In this document: positions 48,501 through 60,500 of the stretch, piece by piece | Position numbering within the stretch: the stretch's first letter is position 1 | How the letters are laid out: every line of letters begins with the position of its first letter | Assembly (NCBI GenBank): GCA_947396885.1 | Contig: OX377202.1 | Location: 78,836,643-78,900,642, forward strand | Reading direction: 5' to 3' | Length of the DNA stretch: 64,000 nt | Source: Heligmosomoides polygyrus polygyrus | Taxonomy: Eukaryota; Nematoda; Chromadorea; Rhabditida; Heligmosomidae | The notes under the pieces: generated by a model | What the model was told of the DNA's origin: nothing | The model's input: only the letters and a program-made list of their open reading frames with translations | Database searches by the model: none | Translations under genes and position numbers: made by a program

Positions 48501-51500
48501 TGAACATGGACGGGAGGAGATGCAGCAGACCAGTCGGTCGCTTCGAAAAGGCACACCAGCATATCTACGACCTGTGCCTTGATTGGCTAACGCGCGTACG
48601 GTCAGTGCTTTGGTGCCTGTGATTAGCTAGCGCTTTCGCGCTATCCCATCTGGCCACATTTATGACTGGTACCGAATACCTCAGAGGTGGCTTACCTTTC
48701 GTCAACAACAAGGTGCTGGTGTGACAAGATCCTCAGGTCATTCTCGATCGCAGCACAAAGCGGAAAGAGAAATCCCTACAATAGACAGCGCTCGGCTCAC
48801 TCGTCTACCAACACTCGTAGCCAGCAGTACCTTCTTCATAAGCTCGACCATTTCGTCGCGGAAACGCTGCACTTGCCCGCTTCTGCTCGACTTTTTTACG
48901 AAGCGAATACAATCGGACACCGCCATGACGAAGTGCTGGAACCGCGACATGCTCAAGGAGAAGGGAAGCGGGAGTGGAATGAAGTGCTACCGTAATGCTG
49001 TCTCTTGTCGGCAGTCGGCTCAGTGCAGTGTCCCAGTAGATCGCCATCAGATCTCGGTGGAAGTGAAGAAACGAGCAGTCTGTTACCCTGAAAGGAAAAA
49101 ATAACCGAATGCTAAATGAACAAACAAACAAATGGAAGAACTAGGCGATTTCGCTCAAACTGTTCCAGAGGGCTGTAAGTAAATCGCAGCTGACGTAAAA
49201 TCGCAACTGTTTCCACTCTGCCTCGTTCTATCATTTCAGAAAATCTTTCAATCCTATACTAAAGGGTTGAGGTGTTGCGGTGCTTTTATGACTTCAAGAC
49301 GTACCTACACTAATAAAAGATGTGGAAAATCCCTCAGTCGCCGCATTATAGCTCCTTAGGAGCGTTATATAGCCGTAGGGGAACTAAACACAACCCCCAC
49401 CTCGCAATGATGGTGTCGATCTTGCAGAAGGTATCGAGCCGAGATAGGAGAGCGTCCAGCTGTGCTGCGTCTGATCTTCGCATCGCCTCCTCAACAAAAA
49501 GAAATTGTTGCGGTGCGAACCGGCAACAGTAATTCATGTCGGTTCCTCACTCTGTACTGGGCGATCTCCAGAGCGACTCCACAGACGCATAGTCGACATC
49601 TGGATTCTGAAAGCAAGACGGACTGCAACCGCCACTCGAACCTCTACACCGGCAACATTGAGGATGAGAAAACGCGCAAAGTGTAAACGCTGCACCCTAG
49701 GTATGTATTTCGCTGGAATTTTGAATAAGGGCGCCTCTGGACAATATATCGCCTTCTAGCACTAGACGTGGTCAAAGTGAGATACAACTAGCAAGAGTTG
49801 TATCTCACTTTGACTGGTTACAAGTTAGCTAAGTTACAATTAGTGCAAAATCGGCGTTTTTTACACATCAGGCAGGCACTGAGTTCCTAAAGTCCTCAAA
49901 ACAAATCGTTTTACCCAATTCGCTGAAGCAATTCGGAAACCTGATTGAACGGTATCTCCAGGAAGTCTCTTAGTAGCTTACAACATTATTCGTGTTTGTG
50001 CTTGCAGTCTTTAGTTATCACCATTATTTGAACCATCCTTTACTTTGTCATGTTATATTTGTTTGTTTTAACCATGCGTGACTGCTCACGTACAAAACAA
50101 ATAAATGTGGATTATGCGAGGGTGCTTTGGATGGAGCAATAGAACATCTTGCCGTGTCTGGCCGATGTCAAGCATTGATTCCTTTTTCCTAAACATGTCT
50201 GTATGAATTTACCGATTTCGAAGGAATAGTGGACTCGGCAGTCCTGGCTGCTATATGAATCTACAGTCGATGAGTTTCACGCTGGAATACGACCGTCCGT
50301 AACCCACACCCACAAAATGTTTCGAGAACGAGAAACTGGCAACAAGGTCAACAGGCAAACAACGGCTGCGATCTTAGATGGACAAAGAACAACATACAAT
50401 TGTGGGTAGCGAAGTTTTGTTGCAGACGTTATCAGGCGTCATGGAAGGTTATTAAAAACTTGTCTGTGACCGTTGAACTCGGAGAGTAACTGACCCATAT
50501 ATTAGGTTGCCCCATAAGTCCTTGCAGTTTTTTTCAACGATTCACTGCAGATTCCGCCGGCAGTCTCTTGCATAGCGCTGCATAGCTTTCGGAAGAGAAT
50601 GATTTGCTCTATCAGAAAATGTATTGCATTTCTTTTTTCATCCTGAATTTTGTCAATTTTTAGGTCGTTGAAGTGAAAAGTGAAAAAGTGAAAAAGTAGC
50701 CATCTGCACATTTCTTCTCTCCGCTTAGGTTTGTAATTTTTTGCGCAGTTTTTATAGCACTTGGAAGACAATGTTCTGTGCTACAAGAATCTGTGTTAGT
50801 GCTATTTGCTCATTTGTCCTTTATTGATTTTTAGGTCATTAAATTGGGACGTCCGAAGGAGGATGGCTATTTTTGCCGACAGCTCCTGCTCTGCGGTTGG
50901 ATTTTTTGGGTTGGTGTTATACGTCGTTCGAAAGAGAATGTCTTGCTCTATAAGAATATGTGTCGCGTTTATTGACTTCTATTGAATATCAACAAAATGC
51001 CAGAAAGTGAAAAATCGTCTTCACCAACAACTCTTTCTCCTTCTTCAGTTGTTGATATTCGATAGAAATCAGCGTAAGCCAATAAACGCGACACAAATTC
51101 TTACTGAGCAAGACATCCTCTTCCAAACGACATATGACACCAAGCAAAAAAGTCTAACCACAGAACCGGAGTTTTGGTAAAATTTCGGACGGAAAAGTCG
51201 GACGTCCCAGTTTGATGACCTAAAAATCAATAAAGGAGAAGTGAGCAAATAGGACCAACACGTATTCTTGTAGTACAGAACATCGTCTTCCGAATGCTAT
51301 AAAAAACTGCGCAAAAAATTACAAATCTAAGCAGAGGGAACAAGTGCGCAGATGGCTACTTTTTCACTTTTCACTTCAACGACCTAAAAATTGACAAAAT
51401 TCATGATGAAAAAAAGAAACGCAATACATGTTCTAATAGAGCAAATCATTCTCTTTCGAAAGCGCTATGAAAGAGACCGCCGGCGAAATCTGCAGTGAAT

Positions 51501-54500
51501 CGTTGAAAAAAAAACTGCAAGGACTTATGGGACAACCTAATAGTAACTGACCCCTCCACCCATATGCCTTCTGGCGCTCATCAGCATTGCATTATTCATC
51601 CTTCGACTACTGGTACCCGGTATGCCGTAAAAGGAGGAGTCGAAAGCAGTGGCATCTAACACCCACCACTTCCGAGAAGACACTGAATGGCGATCTGAAA
51701 CGCTGCAGCCCGATGCTCATCTCCGGACTCTCGAGCTGAGACACGAGCGCGGTCGATGATCGCCAGAGAATGGCATCGCCACTGCAGGCAGGCCATCTGA
51801 CAGCACTCGAGCAGCATGCGGCGATTGTCGCCGAACGTCTTCGAAATCGCCTGGAACCGCTCTGTATGACGTTGAACGACAGTTCAAGACTCTAATCGTT
51901 GCTTACAAGTTATAGTTCCTGGAAAAATTTGAAAGTGAAATCGAAGATAGAAATATTATAATTCCATTTCCTTTTGGATGACCGAATATCGTTGTGCCTT
52001 CAAAATTTTTTCGAATATTCGAATGGTGTCGAATGCTCAGACATTCGTATATTCAAATTCGAATACATTCGAAAAACGCGATTTTTGAACGTTTCAATCC
52101 GAGTACGCAAACTCGAATGAAAACCAATCGAATGCCTATGAAAATAGGTCATTCGAGCAGAACTATACGACCGAATTTCACAATAGCATTTTTATAAGAA
52201 TAAAAACTTTAAGTGCTATGTAGAATAATATCTACTTTTCCCTCTAGAAACAAACTTAATCTACCAGATTTAGGTAAATTAATCTACTAATAGTCTGCGT
52301 AATCCGGGGTACACAAGCATTAGTCGAAAATATTTCAGTCCCTTGAGAAGGTTGGACCTAGATATCAGCAAAATTAACAAGTTTTCGCTCTATACTCGAC
52401 CTCATACTGTCATTTTTTAGAAGCCACAGTTCAGCAGCAGCTCAGCAAGTCCCGTCCTTCCCCCCCCCATTCTGTACATATTCCGCTTCATACCTTGATG
52501 TTCTCGATCACGTTGAACATCATGTACGCTTTCGCCTTCGACATTCGAACCGGTCCCAAGTGCGAGTTGAGCACGATCCTCAGCAGGCTGCACATCACGT
52601 CAGCGATTCGAGCGCCCTGTTTCAATGAGAGAGTTAGGAGAAGTCCCACAGCTTCAGGAGCACGATGGTAGAAGATGTGTCACGCACCCTCAACATGAGC
52701 TCCGCAACAACCAGACTAGCAGCTGCATCTCGAGGCTCCTGTCGTCGAACTTCCGCTCTCATCTTTAAAAAATCGAAGATGCATAAACTATCAAAAAAAT
52801 CAGAAAAAAAGCAAGCCTTAAAGCCAACTGAGAAGTGAAAGGATAAGGGAACAGATGTTTAAAACACAAAGGTACCTTTTCTTGCCATTCCTCCGCAGAT
52901 GCTATGTAGGATATGGCCTCCTCCAGCATTCCATCACTTTGTTCAACCATCATAGTCTCTCTTAAAGAGACAGTGTTAGGAACAAAAGAGCAGTTGGCAG
53001 CTGCCCGGTCACATCAGGTTCGCGAAAATCAATGCAGATTCAAGAGCTCTTCAGAGATAGGTGGATAAAATTTTAGCCAGACGTTGGAACGTTTTTCGAA
53101 CATCACGCTTGGTTCTTAAAAAACGCTGAAACATATCACTTTGTCATTAATTAGAGAACACCCCTTAAAGCAGCCCACAGCTTTAATAATATCACGTTGG
53201 TCGGGGAGTCTTGCGCGTTTGACATTTTCTTGTTTCTTTTTTTATTCAACATACAAGGGAGCTTACTCAACAGAACTATAGACATATTTCCACTATATTC
53301 TGTCATGCTTTTATATTGTGGTCCAGTGTTCTAAAATGAGGCTCTGAATACCTAGAAAGCGCAGAATTCCTACTCCAATGCACTCCTGTTCGCGATTTCG
53401 CCAGTGGTGTTTCTGATGTCGCCCAGGATGGCTAGTGCGTTTTTTGTACTCACGCACAATTGGTGCATTTTAAATAAATAGACAATCACCACGTCTGCCA
53501 TCCACATAACGCGCAGCTCATCGATTCTCTTCTCCAAAAATTGGAGAGATTGGGAGTCAAAAAAGTTGCTGGCCGTCCTCCCAACATCTTCGGCGCTGGT
53601 TAATTTTCCTTTTGCTAGGAATGCCTCAAAGGGACAACATAACTGACAGCGGCTATATTAGGGAAATAGGGTAGATGAAGAACCGTGTCCGAGTCTAGCT
53701 CCTCCAAATTTTCAGGTCTCTTTACCTACACACAGCCCGGCGTTGTCGTGAAGAAGTTGGACAGAGACACGTCTCGGCCATTTTTCTCGAACACCGCTCA
53801 CCAGCTTCTGAAGTTAGTTGGAGCAAATGCTGCTGACTGTGTTGTGCTTGCGGAAGCAGCTTGAAATACAACATTCCTCCCGAATCCCAAAGCAGCAAAG
53901 TAGACACTTCTTGGCGTGATGGTTCATTTCAGCTTTCGATGGCGGGTCTTCTACTGTGGGAGCCAACGGCACGATGCGTGCTAGAATCGCAGAGGATCCT
54001 ACTCTCTTCTTCGTTCAGTTAATCAGTTCTCCCACAAACTCCTTTCTCTGCACGCTGGAGGCGAAGCTGACAAACGGATTCCCGGTCAAACTACGTAGCA
54101 TCGATATAGACAAGAAGAACGCACTTCTTTGTAGCTAAAGGTTCGGAAACAACTGGGGTATGTTGAATGTCTACACCCAAGTCTTGCCCAAAACTTCGGG
54201 TGCCAACCTCCGGATCGTCTTCGACAGCGTCTAGAACGACCGAGTCTTCCACTGTGTGGGGCGTCCTGATCGAGGTTTGCCTTCGAAGCCAGTGTCTCCT
54301 TCTTTGATGCAAGCGAACCAGCGTTTGACGGTGCCGATGGAAGTGGTGTCCTCTCCCACTGTTCTGTTGATATTTCGATTGGCACTGTCGAGTCAGTGCC
54401 TCTGTTCACAGAAGACGATGAAGAAGATGGCTTGAGGTGCTCCTGTGGAATTGATATCATGACTTAAGTTGAGGGAGGCAACGTGGTTATAATTATGTAC

Positions 54501-57500
54501 CTATCACTGAGAAGTTTTAGAACTACCGTATGGCCATGGCTGCCGATCAAGAATAGAAAATTCCAGAACTTTCACAAAATCGGGTCAAGATTTTCCTAAG
54601 TATTTTAGTCCTACCACGGAAGTCTGATATCAAGCTGGAAGGGATGAAAGGGAAGCTGTGACCTGGTGGAAAATCGAACCTGAAGTTTATTGCACTAGAT
54701 GTGTACGAATCGGCTTCTTCTATAGTTGCATCGCAACGAAAGAAATTTTTAACTCAAATGTATAAGCCATTCTTCAGTCTTTATTCTGTTCTCCCACTTC
54801 CTCTACTTTACCTAGAAAGCCACCCTGTGACCTTAAACCATTACTAGGATGAAAATGGAACAACGGCAGTGCGCTTTTTACTTTGCCTTTCATGGAAAAC
54901 TGTACCTCAAGTGCCGAATGAGCTGAACACTCTTCTTGTCCACCATGTTCACAATCGCCGGAACTTCTCTCATAAGGAACTCGCACGGAATCCACAGGAT
55001 GTCTCCAACCAAATGAAAAGCTGCAATCTAAAGCAAAGGGTCCAGACATGCTTTATTCACAGTTATTTGTTCTCAAACAATTGTTCTGCTGTAGTTTTTT
55101 TAGAGGATAGTAAGGGATAAAATGATAAAGGACAGCGTTAATCAATTCCTCTTGAGATTCGTCACGCACTCTGCTTCTATGCGATGTCGTGGAGGCAATC
55201 TGAATACGAATTTGGCCTATACGTTTGACTTGCTGTGGCTAGCTGATGAACAAGTCACTCGTCCTTCTCAGACAAGTGCGATGCGAATTCCCCAACCCCA
55301 GAAGGATGGAAGGCGTGGTTGGTCTAGGCAGAAAATCCGAACCGGGAAACCGGGATCGAGTGAACACGACAGCCGGCACCTCCTCCGACTCCGCTCTTAG
55401 AGCATAATAAGACCGTTACAATCCAGAAGTGAACGATATGACGCTCTTAGTGTCCCTCGAGCGAGGAGGATCTACTGGAGCATTCTGGCACGCGAGAGGG
55501 ACGAATGGAGACGCAGCTGATGCCCGCTCGAGTTACTCGATGACCAATGGTACGAAGGTGATACAATCCAGAAGAGAAGTCTTGGAATCCCCATTCACAA
55601 TGAATTATAAGGCATCATCGCCCACTAAAGAGTTGTGACTTACTACGGCACCAATGAACGCAGTAGATGAGAAATATCTGCAAGGTTAATAGGACGTCCA
55701 CGATGGCGAAAAGAATTACGAGATCACGACTACATGAGAACAGGCTGGTTTCACTTGAAACGCTTCACTGTACAGTTGCTCTACCGTGCTTTAGCATGCT
55801 CACTCAACTGCTTTAGTTGGATGAACTCTATTTCGTATAAATGTTATACTGTTTATTACAAAACTACAAATAATGATAACGCTAGATCGGACTTGAAAGC
55901 GGGTCAATGTGTGAACTGTTAACAATCGCTATGTCACCATGTCGCAACCAGAATTATCAGCAATCAAGAAAAGGATACCTTTTTGTGACTTTTCCAGATG
56001 AGTTTTCCCAGCTTGGTGTCATCCGCCGCGAAATGTAGCTGAAAGAAGGCGAACAGCGTCACTATCACCATTAGACGGTACTTGTCCGGCATGTCGCAGT
56101 CTGAACCAGGTCAGTAGTTTATTTATTTATTTATTTTATTTATTTAATGCATGGATTTTTTTTTTATTTTTTATTTATTTCAAGGCATAGAACATAGTCT
56201 AGCGTAAGCGAACATAGCAATACAAAGAGAACAAACGAGCAAACTCCAGTCTAAAAATAGGAATAGTAATGACAATTACGCAACCGTCAACAGAGAAATC
56301 ACTATATCATAATCTTGGAGTTCAACCAGCAACAGGACGTTTACAGGCTTACACAGACAGCTCCTCCAGGTCAGCATACTTCCCAATCAACAATCCATGC
56401 AAGAAAGCACACACCTAATAGCAGAACCTAGCGAAGGCAGGAATGAGCTTGAAAAGCAACACGGTGAAAAACAGAAAAGGTTACGAATACAAAGACGATA
56501 AACTTTCAAGACACGCCCTGAAGATACCGGTCAACAAGTATTTTGTACTCATACAGTGAGTTTGGTATTGGGTGCTTTTTTACAACTTCAAAAATTCCGT
56601 GCATGTGAAGAATGCTAATCTTATAAACAGCTTCGCAATCGAAAAAAGAACAGCCATGATCAGACTGAATTTTCGATCCTTCGTCAGCACTACTTTGTCT
56701 AACTTCCTAATTTGATGTATAGGAGGTCTACACAGAGGAACAAAAAAGGCGAAATTTCTTGACAAGAGTTCGACTACAAGCATCACGACAGCGACATTGA
56801 AAACCAGCAATAACTCCCAAGGAACCAACAGCGCTAAGATGATAAAGTGCGGTTCATGTTGCCAAGGGACATCGCGGGCGTGCGGGGACGCGTCTTCGCT
56901 ACTACTGTAACACGGCAGCCAATCATGTGCCCCGCCTGTGCGGCAAGCCGGTGCCTGATTGACTGCCGCTGTTAGGGTAAGAGCAACGGAGGCTCGAGCA
57001 CCTCGCTGCGCGTTCCAGAACGCTGCGTTTTGCTCTTGCTCATCGAATGATGTACTACTTGGTTTAACCGATACAAAGTATTATCCGGGATAATACCGAC
57101 CATAGAAGCCTGATTCTCAGTCAGCAAAATTCTACGCTATAAAATACAAAATAGTAGGTTGAGTCAGAAGTTCCGTCGCATCTTGGATTGAAAGTTCAAT
57201 GTGTAGTAAAAAATTAAGGTATTATTCGGCAGGCAAGAGTCCGACTGATTTCAAGATTCGATAGCATCTTTGTCACCGTTCTTCAATTACTTGACGTTGC
57301 GATCTTTGACTTCAGAAGCTAAAATCTTGTGAGAAAGATCTTCGACGTGCTCTGTATTTTTGAATGTTCGTGCTTGCGAGAAGTGCTCCATCGCTTGAAA
57401 AAGCACTGGTTATGTAAAGCAAAACCCGTACTACAGAACGGATGAGGAAAGTGTTGGATGTCACGTTTCCAACCAGGTTCTGCATGCTCTCGCTCCAGTC

Positions 57501-60500
57501 TAGCCCAGGGAAGCTCATCCTCAGCGGCCTGCTGCCTTGGAGTAGGTTCAAAGTGGGGTACTTGTTCAATTTTACGGCAAACACAAAACACAGCTGTTTT
57601 CATTTTGCTTAAGCCTAGAGCGGCTGTTATAGAAGATAGAAGTTGCTAGGAGGATGTTTAGTTACGATCGAAATTCTTGCGCCAGGCGGGACTCGAACCC
57701 GCATCTTCTGCTTTCCGGGTAGCGACGTTCGCCTTACACCACAGGCGCTGTTTGACCGAACAGAACATCCGCGATATCGCGATACAAAACACAGCGCTTC
57801 CTTTTTTGAAAACTTTTTTCCCTTGAGCGCTGCTACTGCAACCTTTGTGTGACCCAGCGAATGGTTTTCGCGGATCAGGGTATTGAGAAAAGCATCCATC
57901 TCTCAGCACTGGTCGCTATACTTCAGGGATACTTCATCATTGGAGTTTTCTAGAAGCCTCTGACTCGTATCCACTTAATGATGGCCTTGAGCAGCAGTCA
58001 AAACCGCTAGTACGTCGAGACGGCTTTTATTGACTTTGCTAAACCTAATAAGTAGAGGTCTCTGAAGTCGTCGACTTACTGACTTACTGAACACCGTGAA
58101 CAGTAGGGGTATTGCTACAGCGTTCTGGTGATAGTTATAGGAGGCCGAAATGTGGCAGTGGCTTTCACCTGGAGTTTCAGCATCTAAACAAGATGTCCTA
58201 ACGAAACGCGGCTGCTTTTCGAGGCTGATTCTAATAACGTGCAGCTCAAGAGTCAATCTTTCTTGAAAAGCATGTCTTCAAGAACCACAAGATGGTGCGC
58301 AGGATCCAGCACAGCGCTCTATAGCATTACCAGCTTTCGAAATGTATTCTGTTCAAAAATTTCCGCGGAAGAGGAGCCGAATGCAGAATCTTTCTGCCCC
58401 TGGTAAATGATTAACGTATTTCACCTGCTGCTCTCTCCCACTGATTGTACATCTCGATGATAGAAGCACGCATTCGTGCAGCGAACTGCTTGTCCTCATC
58501 CAGAGCACCGTAGCTCTGCTCGTAGCAGTTCTGAACCATCGGCACTTGAGCACTATTCAAAAGTCCGCCCTGAACACCGAACTCACTCGAAGCCCATTGC
58601 CGGCCATGATCTGTGCATCGATGGTGGCAATCGTCGTGATCAGCTTGTGGATGTCCTCAGTCTCTGCTCCGAACTGAGCGGGATTATGTTGAGCCGTACT
58701 CATTGCACTGCAACCAGGGGTGTGCGCAAATAAACGTCGAAATTCAGTAAATCGTGAGCCGTAAATCATAAAAGTTGCCTGACATGTAGTGCGGTACAAC
58801 TGAATTTTTATAGGTTTTTCCGCTAATGTCGATACAAGGTGATCCGGGATTTACCTATCGTGTTGTTTTCAGCACAAGTTAGGCAGTTTCCTTGCCATTT
58901 TTTTCACTTTCTCTTTTTCATCCGGTCAGACGAGGCCTCTCAAATCAAACTTCACACGTTTTGAGAAAGTCCAAAAAGTTGTTGATTAAAAAACTCACCT
59001 TAGCATATGCATGGTATTTCAAACAAACGCTTTCATTGTTTGAATGATCGTTAAATTTACAACGTCTTAGCTGTTCCTTAGAAACGCATAAATCTAGGAC
59101 TTAACTATCAATAGTAAAAAGTCACTACCAGAACAAAAAAAATTTAAAAACTTTTTACCGCTCATTAACTCAAAGAAACCAGCACATGTGCATCGGGGAT
59201 GAGCGGATTATCCGTTATCCGTTATCCGGTTTCCGGGGAGTTTTGGCCAATCCGTTTTGTTGTTCGTTCTCCGGCAATTTTCGACCGGATAACGAACAAC
59301 AAATTGGCTGATACCCAGGTTTGGGCGTGGTACTGCATAGCTGTGTAAGCTTCACAATCATAGGAGTGATCGCGAGCAACAATAGAGGGCATTCAAATCT
59401 AGGAGGTGGGTGAGTTCAGGCACTGGTGACGTAGTTGGGAAGACGTCTAACTTCCATCCTTCCAGGGTCGTTCATTTATACCATACATCTATGAAACCTA
59501 CTATGGGCTGATTTCTTCATGAGCTTTTCACCACAAGCCGTATGCAGACCAAGAATGCATACAAGCTGCCTTGATAATATTACTGCCGGTCACAAGTGGA
59601 GGGCCTGGCACATCCCAAGAGGAATTGTTTAGTGCCGAATTTAGCGTTCTTTTCCACGATCGCAGTATGTAGGTAGCATTCGGCAAAGGTATTTTAGTTT
59701 TTACTGAACGACTGTTGTAACGCATTAAACACATACCGCTGAGCAGTAATGAATACAAGCAAAATGGGCACAGGTTCAGTCTAAATGAGTGGAGAAAGCT
59801 ACGCCTACAAATCCTACAAATTGTTGAGATTTGTTTATAGAAACGGTTTTCTGAAAGCATTTTCTGTACGCTGGTACTGGTGATACCTCCGTAGTGTTAA
59901 GGAATTGATCCTCTCTATTAAAAATCAAAATAGTGCAATTGAACTGTACTAAACTGATTCTCCGCTGCGCATGTTGGAGCTTCATTTTAATTTAAGATTG
60001 CTTTTCAGGGACACTCTACTTCGGCTTTCCTAGTTTTCATATCTCTCTGCATTAGTACTGCACAATGGCTTGTAGTGGCTAGCCTGTAGAAAGCTGGTAT
60101 TTCACCCATCTCATTCCGCGCTCTTCTTAGATCTTGGGATACTGTCGAACAAGAGTATCGATCCGCGTGAAACCAAGATTGTTATGGAGACTTTATTCGG
60201 CTGAGTCGGCCTAGCATAGAAAAGTCAAGAGGCATCGGAGGAGCCATTCATCCAAGGATCATTCTGTTTGGTCACAGTCTTAATTCAAAAAGAAAACCTG
60301 ATGATTGATCACTAAAACCACCCAACAATGGAAACTGACAAAATGAGGGCAAGTCGTTCGATGAAGACAAATGTGAGTGAATAAGAGGTGAATGAGTCTC
60401 ACATCTCTTCCTCCAAGGGCGACTTATGAATGTTTCCATACGGTTAGTTGGGCTGTTTTACGCATCCTTTGCCTCGTTCTTCCAATTCGTTTTAAACGGC

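Noticed and set aside
50502..50771. 90-codon ORF starting in a mariner-like terminus
   Set aside because: It falls wholly inside one arm of the 1-kb palindrome and has no transposase motifs.
57311..57603. Minus-strand ORF considered as a WASHC4 exon or mariner C-terminus
   Set aside because: It does not match the family between the exons at 58416 and 56100, which already join in phase, and it lacks mariner motifs.
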